Part shown: piece after piece, positions 26,246 to 32,514 of the stretch | Layout: the number at the start of each line of letters is the position of its first letter | Numbering within the stretch: position 1 is the first letter of the stretch | Source of the DNA: Streptomyces coryli | GTDB taxonomy: Bacteria > Actinomycetota > Actinomycetes > Streptomycetales > Streptomycetaceae | Assembly: GCF_011044975.1 (NCBI RefSeq) | Contig: NZ_JAAKZV010000075.1 | Location: 1 to 32,514, forward strand | Direction of reading: 5' to 3' | DNA: 32,514 bases | Translations under genes and position numbers: made by a program | The notes under the pieces: generated by a model | What the model saw: only the letters and a program-made list of their open reading frames with translations | Databases searched by the model: none | What the model was told of the DNA's origin: nothing

Positions 26246-26968
26246 TTACCGGAGGCGAGGCCGGACTCCGAGTACCGCGCTGCCAACGCGCACATGTGTC
26301 GCCCCTGCAGCGACGGCCTCCTCGAGGTCCGCGCTCATTCCCGCAGAGACCATGCTCGCACCAGGATGCGCCGCGCGCAGGCCGGATGAGATTTCCATCA
26401 GCCGCCGGAACGCTTCCTGTTGGCGCCCCGCATAACGGCCGGACAAAGGTGCGACCGTCATCAGCCCGTCGAGCCGGAGCCCTTCCGCGGCGGCCACGGC
26501 GGCCGCGAGCTCCGCCACCCCTTCCGGCGCAACTCCGCCGCGCCCGGCGGGCTCCGCGCCCTCCTTGTCGAGCGCGACCTGGAGCAGAATCCCCAACTCG
26601 CGTCCGTCGCGCACCGCCCCGGCCGAGAGCGGACTCACCAGCCGCACCCGGTCCACGGAGTGCACATAGTCCGCGTAGGCGGCCACATGCCGTGCCTTGT
26701 TCGTCTGCAGCTGCCCCACGAAATGCCAGGTCAGCCCCAGATCCGCGCATTCGGCGGCCTTGGGCGCCGCCTCCTGGTCGCGGTTCTCCCCGACGTGCGC
26801 GACGCCCAACTCCGCGAGAAGTCTCACGTCGCTCGCCGGGTACGTCTTGGTGATCACGATCAGCGTGACCTCGTCGCGGTCCCGCCCCGCCGCCTTGCAG
26901 GCGGCCGCGATGCGGTCCTCCACGCGGGCGAGGTTCGCGGCGAGTTCGGCCCTGCGCTCGTCGCTCAT
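26246..26968 (-). CDS. YggS family PLP homeostasis protein
   Basis: A 240-residue pyridoxal-phosphate-binding protein (PLPBP/YggS/YlmE family). It has a TIM-barrel fold like the alanine racemase N-terminal domain and lacks the C-terminal domain. The PLP lysine is Lys41 in VIVITKTYPAS. Other family motifs are HVGENRDQEA, WHFVGQLQTNKAR, HSVDR and the phosphate-binding end MSADLEEAVAAGATHVRVG. The family keeps free PLP and amino-acid pools balanced and is linked genetically to the division cluster in Gram-positive bacteria. Its ATG overlaps the pgeF stop (ATGA at 26968-26965), so translation is coupled. Confidence 0.95.
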   Translation of the reverse strand: MSDERRAELAANLARVEDRIAAACKAAGRDRDEVTLIVITKTYPASDVRLLAELGVAHVGENRDQEAAPKAAECADLGLTWHFVGQLQTNKARHVAAYADYVHSVDRVRLVSPLSAGAVRDGRELGILLQVALDKEGAEPAGRGGVAPEGVAELAAAVAAAEGLRLDGLMTVAPLSGRYAGRQQEAFRRLMEISSGLRAAHPGASMVSAGMSADLEEAVAAGATHVRVGSAVLGVRPRLR

Positions 26969-27696
26969 GCCGCGTCCAGCCAGACGTAGCTGCCCAGCCG
27001 CCCGGTGGCCTTCTCCCGGCGGTACGAGAAGTGGTCAGCGGACTCCAGGGTGCACACGGAGGAAGCTGTGACGCTGGTCACACCAGCGGCGGCCAGCTGG
27101 GCCCGTACCCCCGCGGCGACGTCGATGGCCGGGGTGCCCCAACTCGTCGTGGCCGCAGACTCGGGGACCTGTGCGGCCGCTTCGGCCCGCATGTCCTCCG
27201 GTACCTCGTAGCACTTCCCGCAGACCGACGGGCCCAGGTGCGCCACCATCCGCTCCGGCTCGGCGCCCAGCTCGCGCATCGCCGCCACCGTCGCCTCCGC
27301 GACGCCGGCGAGCATCCCGGGCCGGCCCGCGTGCGCGGCGCCCGCGACGCCCGCCGCCGGGTCGGCGAGGAGCACCGGGGTGCAGTCGGCGGTGAGTACG
27401 GCGAGGGCCAGGCCGCGGCGGGCGGTCACGATCCCGTCGACCGGCGGCGGGTCGGCGCCCCAGGGCCGGTCGACGACGGCGACGTCGCGGCCGTGCACCT
27501 GGCGCATCCACACCACGTCGCCCGGGTCAAGGCCCAGGGACTTCGCGGCGAGTTCGCGGTTGGCGCGGACGGCGGCGGGGTCGTCGCCGACCGCGCCGCC
27601 CAGATTCAGCTCGGCATACGGAGCGGCGCTCACGCCGCCCCACCGGTCGGTGGTCGCGAAGTGAACGCCGCTCACGGGCTGTTCTCGATGTATCAC
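26965..27696 (-). CDS. pgeF: YfiH/PgeF (laccase-domain) peptidoglycan editing factor-like protein
   Basis: A 243-residue member of the YfiH/YlmD/PgeF family. The enzymes are Zn- or Cu-dependent purine nucleoside phosphorylase/adenosine deaminase-like, and E. coli PgeF edits UDP-MurNAc peptides. The metal-site regions are visible: WMRQVHGRDV, LTADCTPVLL and AAHAGRPGML, and further on GPSVCGKCYEV. The usual HAGWRG is HAGRPG here, as I recall for Streptomyces homologues. GTG 27696 starts 15 nt after the ftsZ stop, with GAGGGACC overlapping that stop as ribosome site. It is translationally coupled to yggS by ATGA. Which activity matters in this organism cannot be read from sequence. Confidence 0.93.
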   Translation of the reverse strand: MIHREQPVSGVHFATTDRWGGVSAAPYAELNLGGAVGDDPAAVRANRELAAKSLGLDPGDVVWMRQVHGRDVAVVDRPWGADPPPVDGIVTARRGLALAVLTADCTPVLLADPAAGVAGAAHAGRPGMLAGVAEATVAAMRELGAEPERMVAHLGPSVCGKCYEVPEDMRAEAAAQVPESAATTSWGTPAIDVAAGVRAQLAAAGVTSVTASSVCTLESADHFSYRREKATGRLGSYVWLDAA

Positions 27697-27711
27697 GTGC
27701 GGGTTGGTCCC

Positions 27712-28953
27712 TCAGTCCTTCAGGAAGTCCGGCACGTCCAGCTCTTCCGGCTGGTTGTCGCTGCTGTACGACGACCGCGGGTGCGGCGGCGCCGGCGGCG
27801 AGATGGGCTCGGGGGGCGCCGAGGCCGTCGGCGTGGGCTCCGGCTCGCGGGCCGGGCTGCCGAGGCCGGGGAACGACGTGGCGGGCTCCGGGGCCGGACG
27901 GCTGACCGGCGGCTCAGGGGCCGCGGCGGACGCGGAGCTGCCTGCCGGGGCCTCCTCACGGTCCCCGTACGAGCCGAGGGCCTTGTCGCGGTTCTTCGTC
28001 GGCAGCTGGCCGCCGTCGAAGCCGGCCGCGATGACCGTGACCCGCACCTCGTCGCCCAGAGCGTCGTCGATGACCGCACCGAAGATGATGTTCGCCTCGG
28101 GGTGCGCGGCCTCGCTCACCAGCTGGGCCGCCTCGTTGATCTCGAAGAGGCCGAGGTCCGAGCCGCCGGAGATGGAGAGCAGCACCCCGCGGGCACCGTC
28201 GATGGACGCCTCCAGCAGCGGCGAGGAGATCGCCATCTCGGCGGCGGCCACCGCGCGGTCGTCACCGCGCGCCGAGCCGATGCCCATGAGCGCGGATCCG
28301 GCCTCGGACATGACCGACTTGACGTCGGCGAAGTCGAGGTTGATCAGGCCCGGGGTGGTGATCAGGTCGGTGATGCCCTGCACACCGGAGAGCAGCACCT
28401 GGTCCGCCGAGCGGAAGGCGTCGAGGACGCTCACCTGGCGGTCGGAGATGGACAGCAGCCGGTCGTTCGGAATCACGATGAGGGTGTCGACCTCGTCGCG
28501 CAGCTGCGCGATGCCGTCCTCGGCCTGGTTGGCCCGGCGGCGGCCCTCGAAGGTGAACGGGCGGGTGACCACGCCAATGGTGAGCGCGCCCAGCGAGCGC
28601 GCGATGTTGGCTACGACGGGAGCGCCACCGGTGCCGGTGCCGCCGCCCTCGCCCGCGGTCACGAAGACCATGTCGGCCCCCTTGAGGACCTCCTCGATCT
28701 CCTCGCGGTGGTCCTCGGCGGCCTTGCGGCCGACATCGGGGTTCGCGCCGGCGCCGAGGCCCCGGGTCAATTCACGGCCGACGTCGAGCTTGACGTCGGC
28801 GTCGCTCATCAGGAGCGCCTGCGCATCGGTGTTGATCGCGATGAACTCGACGCCCTTGAGACCGACCTCGATCATCCGGTTGATGGCGTTCACGCCACCG
28901 CCGCCGATGCCGACGACCTTGATGACTGCGAGGTAGTTCTGCGGTGCTGCCAC
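27712..28953 (-). CDS. ftsZ: FtsZ, tubulin-like cell division GTPase
   Basis: A 413-residue FtsZ. The tubulin signature GGGTGTG is at residues 103-109. Nucleotide contacts are seen in [15 protein letters not shown] and [10 protein letters not shown], and the T7 synergy loop lies in [13 protein letters not shown]. After residue 315 comes a Pro/Ser/Ala-rich linker, ending in the conserved tail DVPDFLKD that binds SepF and other partners. GTG 28953 has GAGAGG upstream and matches the usual Streptomyces start. In this genus FtsZ builds vegetative cross-walls and sporulation ladders. A 250-bp upstream region carries at least one promoter and repeats, consistent with separate control from ftsQ. Confidence 0.98.
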   Translation of the reverse strand: MAAPQNYLAVIKVVGIGGGGVNAINRMIEVGLKGVEFIAINTDAQALLMSDADVKLDVGRELTRGLGAGANPDVGRKAAEDHREEIEEVLKGADMVFVTAGEGGGTGTGGAPVVANIARSLGALTIGVVTRPFTFEGRRRANQAEDGIAQLRDEVDTLIVIPNDRLLSISDRQVSVLDAFRSADQVLLSGVQGITDLITTPGLINLDFADVKSVMSEAGSALMGIGSARGDDRAVAAAEMAISSPLLEASIDGARGVLLSISGGSDLGLFEINEAAQLVSEAAHPEANIIFGAVIDDALGDEVRVTVIAAGFDGGQLPTKNRDKALGSYGDREEAPAGSSASAAAPEPPVSRPAPEPATSFPGLGSPAREPEPTPTASAPPEPISPPAPPHPRSSYSSDNQPEELDVPDFLKD

Positions 28954-29017
28954 GTCGAAGGCCTCTCGCCTCGAGTTACGTTGCCGGTGGGTCGGCCCGT
29001 TCGCCTTCGCCGACCCG

Positions 29018-29042
29018 AACCCTAAGCGTGAAGTTTAGGGTT
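29018..29042. repeat. Perfect inverted repeat in the ftsZ leader
   Basis: AACCCTAA (29018-29025) and TTAGGGTT (29035-29042) are exact inverted copies separated by 9 nt. They lie 65-89 bp before the ftsZ start and downstream of the proposed transcription start. The site may be an operator or an mRNA hairpin. Confidence 0.7.
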
Positions 29043-29063
29043 AACGGTGTGCCTGGTCCCCGG

Positions 29064-29092
29064 ACTCTTGGAACGAGACACTAAGTCGACAA
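29064..29092 (-). promoter_or_regulatory. Probable ftsZ promoter containing a GACAC (WhiA-type) motif
   Basis: On the minus strand TTGTCG (29092-29087), a 17-nt spacer and AAGAGT (29069-29064) form a -35/-10 pair, with a start expected near 29057. The plus strand reads GACAC at 29077-29081, inside the spacer. GACAC is the core motif of the sporulation regulator WhiA, which is known to control ftsZ in Streptomyces. Confidence 0.55.
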
Positions 29093-29140
29093 GCCGTGCG
29101 CGTTCAATGAACACGCCGAACCTCCCGAGTTTCTTTTTCA

Positions 29141-29162
29141 CCCTATGTGATCAGGCTTAGGG
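29141..29162. repeat. Second CCCTA/TAGGG inverted repeat upstream of ftsZ
   Basis: CCCTA (29141-29145) and TAGGG (29158-29162) are inverted copies 12 nt apart, echoing the longer repeat at 29018-29042. A neighbouring palindrome ATCAGG-G-CCTGAT lies at 29170-29182, just downstream of the ftsQ stop. Confidence 0.5.
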
Positions 29163-29203
29163 CTGCCCAATCAGGGCCTGATCTGGGGAGATAAGCGTCA
29201 ACT

Positions 29204-30016
29204 CTACGACGCCGCAGGGGCACTCGGGGCACTTACGTCAAAGTGGTCCGCGCCCTTGGCGGCTTTCATCAGTGCGGTGAGGACCCGCGCCTTCACCGCG
29301 CCCTTCTCCGCGCTCCCCCACAGGACCGTGCGGTCATCGGCAAGTTGGAGAGTGATCGCGTCATATGACGTGACCTTGATCGTACGAGTCCGGTGCCGCA
29401 GTTCCACGGGAAGTTGACCGGCCACCTTGATGGCCTCGGCCCGCAGCCGGTCGGGGCCGAAGCGTTCCAGACTCGGCGACTTGGCCGCCGCCACCTCCAG
29501 CACCGGCACCCGCTTCGGCGGCCGCACCACCGTGGCGTACCGCACGCCCTCGGCGTCAACCTCCGTATAGCGCCCGTCACCACCGCGCAGCAGCACCGCG
29601 GGGGTCCGCTCGGTCACCACCAGCTTGACGGTGTGCGGCCAGGAGCGCTGCACGTCCACGGACTTAATGCGCGGCAGCTCCTGCTCGAGCCGCGCCGTCA
29701 CCGCGTCGGTGTCGACCGAGGCGAGCGGGCCGCCGGTGCCCACGGCCGCGGTGCCGACGACCTCGTCGGGCGAGAGCACCCGGGTGCTCCCCTCGGTAAA
29801 GGTCGCCTGCACCCGCTCCACCCGCAGCCAGTTGGACCCGTACAGCGCCCAGCCGGCGAAGCCGCCGAGGAGGACGGCGAGGACGAGCAGCACCGCCGCC
29901 AGCCGCTTGTTGGCCAGCCGGCGCCAGCCCTGCCGGGCCGCGCCGGGCCCGCCGCCGGACCGGGGCGGGGCGCTGCCGCGCCGTTCGTCGCGCTTAGCGG
30001 TCGTCGCTCCGGCCAC
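29204..30016 (-). CDS. ftsQ: FtsQ/DivIB, divisome membrane protein
   Basis: A 270-residue bitopic protein. A basic cytoplasmic tail (1-37) is followed by a membrane helix at about 38-58 (RLAAVLLVLAVLLGGFAGWAL). The POTRA domain covers roughly 62-135 (SNWLRVERVQ, then SWPHTVKLVVTERTPAV), and the beta-domain runs to about 240. FtsQ links early and late divisome proteins through FtsB/FtsL. The start is GTG 30016 with a GA-rich sequence upstream. It lies 28 bp after murG. In Streptomyces it is needed for sporulation septa rather than growth. Confidence 0.95.
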   Translation of the reverse strand: MAGATTAKRDERRGSAPPRSGGGPGAARQGWRRLANKRLAAVLLVLAVLLGGFAGWALYGSNWLRVERVQATFTEGSTRVLSPDEVVGTAAVGTGGPLASVDTDAVTARLEQELPRIKSVDVQRSWPHTVKLVVTERTPAVLLRGGDGRYTEVDAEGVRYATVVRPPKRVPVLEVAAAKSPSLERFGPDRLRAEAIKVAGQLPVELRHRTRTIKVTSYDAITLQLADDRTVLWGSAEKGAVKARVLTALMKAAKGADHFDVSAPSAPAAS

Positions 30017-30044
30017 TCGCCTCGCCCCGTCCGTCTCGTCCTCG

Positions 30045-31139
30045 CTACGCCGCCTGCCTGGCGGCGATCGCCTCGTACACCATGCCGACGAGCAGCTCGT
30101 CGGCGTCCCGGCGGCCGAACTCGGCCGCCTTGCGGGCCATGTCCATCAGCCGCTGCGGGTCGCTGAGCACCGGCAGCACGTTGTTCTGCACCCACTCCGG
30201 GGTGAGCTGCGCGTCGTCGACCAGCAGCCCGCCGCCGGCGTTGACCACCGGCTGCGCGTTGAGCCGCTGTTCGCCGTTGCCGATCGGCAGCGGCACGTAC
30301 GCCGCCGGCAGCCCGACCGCGGTCAGCTCCGCGACGGTCATCGCGCCCGCGCGGCAGAGCATCATGTCGGCCGCGGCGTACGCGAGGTCCATCCGGTCCA
30401 CATACGGTACCGGGATATAGGGCGGCATTCCGGGCATGTTGTCCGGCTGTGGCAGCTCATTCTTCGGACCGACGACGTGCAGGATCTGCACACCCGCCCG
30501 CTGCAGGTACGGCGCTACCTGCTGCACGACCTCGTTGAGCCGGCGTGCGCCCTGCGAGCCGCCGGAGACCAGCAGCGTGGGGAACGACGGGTTGAGGCCG
30601 AAGTACTGCTGCGCCTCCGGGCGGACCGCGGCCCGGTCCAGGATGGCGATGTTGGCACGCAGCGGGATGCCGACGTAGCGGGCGTTGCGCAGCTTGCTGT
30701 CCGGCGTGGAGACGGCGACGAACTTGGTGTAGCGCGTGCCGATCTTGTTGGCCAGGCCAGGGCGGGCGTTGGCCTCGTGCACCACGATGGGCACGCCCGC
30801 GCGCTTGGCGGCGAGGTAGCCGGGCAGCGAGACATAGCCGCCGAAGCCGACCAGGCAGTCTGCCTTCGTACGCTCCAGGACCTGCTCGGCGGCCTTGATC
30901 GTGCCGCGCAGCCGGCCCGGCACCGTGAGGAGCTCGGGCGTGGGCTTGCGCGGCAGCGGGACCGCCGGGATCAGGGCGAGTTCATAGCCGCGCTCCGGCA
31001 CCAGCCTGGTCTCGAGCCCCCGCTCCGTACCGAGCGCCGTGATGCCCGTGGTCGGGTCCTGCCTGCGCAGGGCGTCCGCAAGGGCGAGCGCGGGCTCGAT
31101 GTGGCCGGCGGTCCCCCCGCCGGCGAGTACGACATGCAC
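30045..31139 (-). CDS. murG: MurG, lipid II-forming GlcNAc transferase
   Basis: A 364-residue GT-B glycosyltransferase that adds GlcNAc from UDP-GlcNAc to lipid I at the inner face of the membrane. The N-terminal glycine loop VVLAGGGTAGHIEPALALA is at residues 3-21. A second loop, VSGGSQGA, and the UDP-GlcNAc-binding region RAGAMTVAELTAVGLPAAYVPLP are typical. The conserved GFGGYVSLPGYLAA lies near 100. GTG 31139 is used; there is no in-frame ATG nearby. It begins 34 nt after the ftsW stop and is part of the ftsW-murG-ftsQ series. Confidence 0.97.
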   Translation of the reverse strand: MHVVLAGGGTAGHIEPALALADALRRQDPTTGITALGTERGLETRLVPERGYELALIPAVPLPRKPTPELLTVPGRLRGTIKAAEQVLERTKADCLVGFGGYVSLPGYLAAKRAGVPIVVHEANARPGLANKIGTRYTKFVAVSTPDSKLRNARYVGIPLRANIAILDRAAVRPEAQQYFGLNPSFPTLLVSGGSQGARRLNEVVQQVAPYLQRAGVQILHVVGPKNELPQPDNMPGMPPYIPVPYVDRMDLAYAAADMMLCRAGAMTVAELTAVGLPAAYVPLPIGNGEQRLNAQPVVNAGGGLLVDDAQLTPEWVQNNVLPVLSDPQRLMDMARKAAEFGRRDADELLVGMVYEAIAARQAA

Positions 31140-31173
31140 CGAATTTCACCGCTCTCCGGACGGACGCCTGAAT

Positions 31174-32465
31174 TCAGGCGCGCCGTCGCATCGACTTCCT
31201 TCTCACCCGGGACAGCTTCCCAAGGCCCTTCAGCCGGCCGGGCCGCTGTCTCATGGCCAGTGCCGCCCGCGCCGCCGGATCATCGCGCGCGAACGCGATG
31301 AGCAGACCGATGGCGAACATCGTCGGCAGCAGGGCGGAGCCACCATACGAGAAGAGCGGGAGCGGGACCCCGGCGATGGGCAGCAGCCCGAGCACCGCAC
31401 CTACGTTCACCACGACCTGCGCCGTGATCCAGGTGGTCACGCCTCCCGCGGCATACCGTACGAAGGGGTCCTCCGTGCGTCCGGCCACGCGGATACCCGC
31501 ATAGCCTAGAGCCGCGAAGAGGGTGAGCACCGACAGCGTCCCCGCGAGGCCGAGTTCCTCCCCGGTCACGGCGAAGATGAAGTCGGTGTGCGGTTCCGGG
31601 AGTTCGCCCCATTTTTCCACACTCGCGCCGAGCCCGGATCCGAACCAGCCGCCGGACGCCAGTGCGTAGATGCCGTGCAGGCCCTGCCAGCAGATGTCGT
31701 TCGGTCCCGGCTCGGTCGCGCCGATGCAGCTGAGGCGGTCCATGCGATGCGGGCTGGTCTTCATGAGCAGCAGGCCGATGGTCGCCGCGGCGGCGAGGGT
31801 GATGGTGAAGAGGCGGGTGGGCGCCCCCGCCACCCAGAGGAGGCCGAAGAGGATCGCGGTCAGGATGATCGCGGTGCCCATGTCGCCGCCGAGCATGATC
31901 AGACCGAGCAGGAGCAGCGCTGCCGGGACCAGTGGGACCAGCATGTGTTTCCACTGGGTGAGCAGGTTCTTGTCCTGTTTACGGGCCAGCAGGTCGGCGC
32001 CCCAGAGGACGAGCGCGAGCTTCCCGAATTCGCTCGGCTGCAGCTGGAAGGGGCCGCCGAGGGAGAGCCAGTTGGTGTTGCCGTTGACCGATTGCCCTAT
32101 CCCGGGCACCTGGACCAGGGACATGAAGAAGATCGAGACGGCGAGGAGGGGGTAGGCCAGGGACCGGTGTGTCTTGGTGGACAGGCGGGAGGCGAAGAGG
32201 AGCAGGCCGGTGCCGATGACGGCGGCGATGAGCTGCTTCTTGAAGTAGTACGTGGAGGAGAGACCGTACTCGAGGGCCTTGATCTGGGAGGCCGAGAAGA
32301 CCATGACGAGGCCGAGGACGGTGATGAGGAGGCTGCCGCCGAGGAGGAGGTAGTAGGCGGTGAGGGGGCGGTCCCACGCCCGGCGGGCCTGGGTCACCAG
32401 GCGCTGGACCCTGGCCAGGGCGGGGCCCCCGCGATTGCCGCTGCCGCGGCGGGGCGGGGTCGCCG
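31174..32465 (-). CDS. ftsW: FtsW, SEDS septal glycosyltransferase (5' truncated)
   Basis: A SEDS-family peptidoglycan polymerase with about ten membrane helices. From the GTG at 32397 (VTQARRAWDRPLTAYY) 407 residues are seen. SEDS motifs include PSEFGKLALVLWGADLLA, GGWFGSGLGASVEKWGELP, HTDFIFAVTGEELGLAG and PLPLFSYGGSALLPTM. The Asp in HTDFIF is in the region of the catalytic Asp known in RodA. The frame stays open upstream of 32397 to the end of genomic sequence at 32465, coding a Pro/Arg-rich stretch like the cytoplasmic extension of Streptomyces FtsW. The true start is therefore probably off the contig; GTG 32397 is the alternative. Confidence 0.95.
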
Positions 32466-32514
32466 CTGTCTCTTATACACGTCTGACGCTGCCGACGATT
32501 ACCAATGTGTAGAT
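32466..32514. other. Illumina Nextera adapter (non-genomic contig end)
   Basis: Positions 32466-32484 match the 19-bp Tn5 mosaic end in the adapter orientation (CTGTCTCTTATACAC then GTCT, one mismatch, G for A at 32481). Positions 32485-32498 match the adapter continuation GACGCTGCCGACGA exactly. Then come 8 bases that fit an index slot (TTACCAAT, 32499-32506) and GTGTAGAT, the start of the flow-cell arm. This is sequencing read-through left untrimmed in the assembly. Confidence 0.96.

Noticed and set aside
32466-32484. A Tn5/IS50-type transposon end
   Set aside because: The 19-bp mosaic end is followed by adapter-specific sequence and an index-like octamer, so it is a library artefact and not a mobile element.

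Overview
The window is high-GC actinobacterial chromosome, almost certainly from Streptomyces or a close relative. The main reasons are the division and cell-wall order ftsW-murG-ftsQ-ftsZ-pgeF-yggS-sepF-yggT-divIVA, the long Gln/Pro/Gly-rich DivIVA, strong third-position GC bias, many GTG starts, and Streptomyces-type families (DUF2567, DUF2252, a Lys/Ala-tailed DksA/TraR protein). No rRNA, tRNA, insertion sequence, CRISPR array or prophage was seen.

Layout from left to right. Positions 1-3111 hold a beta-helix membrane protein, a Lon N-terminal-domain protein, a YbaK-type deacylase, and convergently a 24-codon gene for the tiny ribosomal protein bL37. Positions 3242-5734 hold a two-gene ABC exporter (ATPase and permease, ATGA-coupled) and a DUF2567 membrane protein. 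Positions 5745-7765 hold a NYN-domain putative RNase on the minus strand and two small disordered Gln-rich proteins on the plus strand. Positions 7824-11366 are dnaE (minus). Positions 11485-14396 hold a DUF2252 protein, a cysteine-bearing membrane protein and a membrane-anchored CPAC thioredoxin-fold protein. Positions 14462-17605 are ileS (minus), preceded by an isoleucine T-box leader. Positions 18138-22124 run dksA/traR-like, lspA, rluD and a CPA1 Na+/H+ antiporter (plus). An MscS-type channel (minus), overlapping the antiporter tail, and a dienelactone-hydrolase-like protein (plus) follow. From 23935 to the right end everything is on the minus strand: divIVA, yggT, sepF, yggS, pgeF, ftsZ, ftsQ, murG and ftsW.

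The right half is a growth and division region: lipid II synthesis (MurG), septal polymerisation (FtsW, FtsQ), the Z-ring (FtsZ, SepF), polar growth (DivIVA), lipoprotein processing (LspA), and information-processing enzymes (DnaE, IleRS, RluD). Perfect GC-rich hairpins separate three convergent gene pairs. Seven plus-strand genes have a -10-like hexamer 6-8 nt before the start codon and no good Shine-Dalgarno, which suggests leaderless transcripts.

The last 49 bases (32466-32514) are not genomic. They match Illumina Nextera adapter, so the window ends at a contig edge and ftsW is truncated at its 5' end. The most notable biology is the 24-aa bL37 gene, the ileS T-box, the histone-H1-like tail on the DksA/TraR protein, the inverted repeats and promoter elements upstream of ftsZ and sepF, the pair of small Gln-rich proteins, and the leaderless start pattern. 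I found no clearly new multi-gene system.
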